Assembly (NCBI GenBank): GCA_002730875.1
Contig: PCBI01000014.1
Span: forward strand, 1-64,000
DNA: 64,000 nt
From: Spirochaetaceae bacterium
GTDB taxonomy: Bacteria; Spirochaetota; Leptospiria; Leptospirales; Leptonemataceae
Reading direction: 5' to 3'
Shown here: piece by piece, positions 62,527 through 64,000 of the stretch
Layout: every line of letters starts with the position of its first letter
How positions within the stretch are numbered: position 1 is the first letter of the stretch
The notes under the pieces: model-generated
Database searches by the model: none
The model's input: the letters and a program-made list of their open reading frames with translations, nothing else
Told to the model about the DNA's origin: nothing
Translations under genes and position numbers: made by a program

Positions 62527-64000
62527 CTAGAACGACAGAAACTGCCTAACGGTCCAGCCCGGCCGGCAGACGAGGGCAATCCCTTCTGTGAAGAGTAATC
62601 CTGTGGACTCCCATTCGCATGGATAACCTCTGTGAGGGGCGAAACCCAGAAGGGCAACCGGTGCATTCCTATGACTCGCTGCGAACGCAGATTCATACTT
62701 CCTGAGGCGCTCAGGGGTATAAATCTCGCGACCGGATAGGGCTAACCCCTGGGGAGGATTCCAACCTGTGGCCTCCATGGGAACATAACCATCCTTTCGT
62801 GGGCTCGCCAGAGTGACGGGAATCTCATTCTCTGAAATCCTCTGATGCAGAGCGGCCAGGCTGACGTGGTCGATCTCTGGTTCGGGCAGACCAGCAGTGG
62901 ATCGGTGACTTTTTCGAACCGCGCCAGTAGATAGCACTGCGATCAAAGCCGTCGATGCGGCCACATGATGCACTCTTACCGGAAGCATTGCCTTTGGAGC
63001 CCGTCCGAATTTTCGAAACCCCGAAATGATCCCGGCGAGAATACAATACGTAATCATAGGGCCAAACTTCAATGCTGAAAAGTCATGCCTGGAGGAATGC
63101 TCGGATAGAATTAAAAGATGAGCAATACTGCAGAGAAGCGGACCGTAGAGAAGCAGTAACCTCTGGCGACTCCGGGACCTGGCATTCCAGGCCGAAGAAA
63201 GAACCATCAGAAAATATGCCGCGATTAAGATTCCCAAAAACAGGCTGCCCCATGCGATGGGTAACGGAAGGTTGAAGCTCCAATAGGAAATCGATTGTCC
63301 ATAGAAGGCTAGAAGATCAGAAATGCCACCAGTTCTCTGCGCGGCGGTGTTTGCAAGCTGCGACCATCCACCCGGTAGCAGCGTGAGCTGGAGGCAATAG
63401 TGGATGGCTGCGAGAACGGGCCCTGCGGCCAAAACCATTGCATGCTTTCGGCTAACTCCATATTCTTTGTGCCCGAAGAAGAGAAGTCCGACCAGAAAAG
63501 TGCTCCATAGAGCGCCGTACCATGCGGTAGCCGTGGAAATCCATAGTAGAAAGGCGAGGAGAAGCAGACGACTCCAAAGGGCTTTCCTCGGGAATCTATA
63601 CATCAGTAATCCGGACGCATAAACAATCGGTAGAACAATCATGTCCGTGAACACTATGTTCTGAGTGTAATGCAGGAAGGCCGGTGAGGAAGCAAATATG
63701 GCGTTGGCCACGAAGGAACAGACGATGGCTGGCCTTTCCGGTAAGCCTGGAAAGAATTCTAGCTGGTGTCTGGTCCAAAGTATCAGAGCTGCAAGAAGGG
63801 GAAGCCTGATCAGACAGAGGCCCAGAATTCTTACAATATGATAAGGGGCCACAGATTCAGGAAGGACCGAACGTAGAAGAGCATAGGCAGGGAGATAAGC
63901 CCAGAGCCAGCCAGAGGGGTAGCTCAAGTAAACACGTTTCCCGGGGTCCGGGACTCTACTCGGAAATTCACAATCTATCTCGGTGGACGGGAGAAACAAT
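62527..64000 (-). CDS. Polytopic membrane protein, GT-C glycosyltransferase-like (5' end outside window)
   Basis: At least 490 residues, continuing past the right edge. About nine or more hydrophobic helices. Near the N-terminal side YLSYPSGWLWAYLPAYALL resembles the Y-P-x-G lead-in found in many GT-C type (ArnT/PMT-like) glycosyltransferases. The C-terminal 120 residues are soluble. It is upstream of galE in the same direction, suggesting a role in surface polysaccharide or lipid glycosylation. The assignment is tentative. Confidence 0.65.
   Translation of the reverse strand, partial: LFLPSTEIDCEFPSRVPDPGKRVYLSYPSGWLWAYLPAYALLRSVLPESVAPYHIVRILGLCLIRLPLLAALILWTRHQLEFFPGLPERPAIVCSFVANAIFASSPAFLHYTQNIVFTDMIVLPIVYASGLLMYRFPRKALWSRLLLLAFLLWISTATAWYGALWSTFLVGLLFFGHKEYGVSRKHAMVLAAGPVLAAIHYCLQLTLLPGGWSQLANTAAQRTGGISDLLAFYGQSISYWSFNLPLPIAWGSLFLGILIAAYFLMVLSSAWNARSRSRQRLLLLYGPLLCSIAHLLILSEHSSRHDFSALKFGPMITYCILAGIISGFRKFGRAPKAMLPVRVHHVAASTALIAVLSTGAVRKSHRSTAGLPEPEIDHVSLAALHQRISENEIPVTLASPRKDGYVPMEATGWNPPQGLALSGREIYTPERLRKYESAFAASHRNAPVALLGFAPHRGYPCEWESTGLLFTEGIALVCRPGWTVRQFLSF

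Noticed and set aside
1-64000. CRISPR arrays, tRNA and rRNA genes
   Set aside because: I saw no regularly spaced repeats of the right length, no cloverleaf pattern and no rRNA-like conserved sequence in the intergenic regions. A covariance-model search would be needed to exclude small RNAs.

Overview
The window looks like chromosomal DNA of a Gram-negative bacterium with moderately high GC. I see an ADP-heptose-pathway phosphatase (GmhB type), many lipoproteins with loose lipoboxes, an outer-membrane-barrel candidate, a murein-recycling ligase and a STAS anti-sigma antagonist. The loose lipoboxes and the mix of families suggest a spirochaete of the Leptospirales (Leptospira/Leptonema/Turneriella-like). 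This is an inference from gene content only; no rRNA or tRNA is present to confirm it.

Layout. 1-1600: the right end of an IS3-family element, two small unknown genes and a tiny two-helix membrane protein. 1670-10406, minus strand: a compact defence operon in transcription order hsdR, fic, hsdS, a DUF262/DUF1524 (GmrSD-like) nuclease, hsdM. The last three genes overlap by 4 bp. The Fic gene has what appears to be its own promoter/operator and a TTG start. 10724-12776: an unknown protein with GIY-YIG-like residues and a DUF3095 (cyclase-like) protein. 12850-22400: lipoproteins, a BtuF-like protein without signal peptide, acetyl-CoA synthetase, a thioesterase, a zinc-protease-like lipoprotein, a STAS protein and an M23 peptidase. 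22450-26950: a thioredoxin-like protein, BioD, an NnrS protein behind an FNR/DNR-like palindrome, and a LEA-type lipoprotein. 27070-31805: a decayed alpha/beta hydrolase, two serine beta-lactamase-like proteins and a GT4 glycosyltransferase. 32470-41160: thiol peroxidase, Mpl ligase, an FMN-binding protein with two membrane proteins, a PIN-PhoH ATPase, a family 4 uracil-DNA glycosylase and PurB. 41628-43801: a sigma-54-type promoter, amt, an atypical glnK and a terminator. 44056-56400: a WG-repeat lipoprotein, a sensor protein ending after its DHp region with a CheY-like regulator, two hydrolases (alpha/beta and GH31), GmhB, DUF4395, class II aldolase, a coiled-coil/barrel envelope protein and a lipoprotein. 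56644-64000: a very glycine-rich lipoprotein, a 2-hydroxyacid dehydrogenase, and a minus-strand glycan cluster (membrane protein running off the edge, galE, gtrA-like, FAD oxidoreductase).

How the genes work together. The left 10 kb is an accessory defence island with an IS at its edge. The centre is mostly housekeeping and envelope genes. The nitrogen module (sigma-54 promoter, amt, glnK) and the NnrS gene with its FNR-like box are the clearest regulated units. The most unusual items are the DUF262 nuclease and Fic protein inside the type I R-M operon, the PII protein without Tyr51, the sensor protein without an ATPase domain, the FMN-binding/membrane trio and the glycine-rich lipoprotein.
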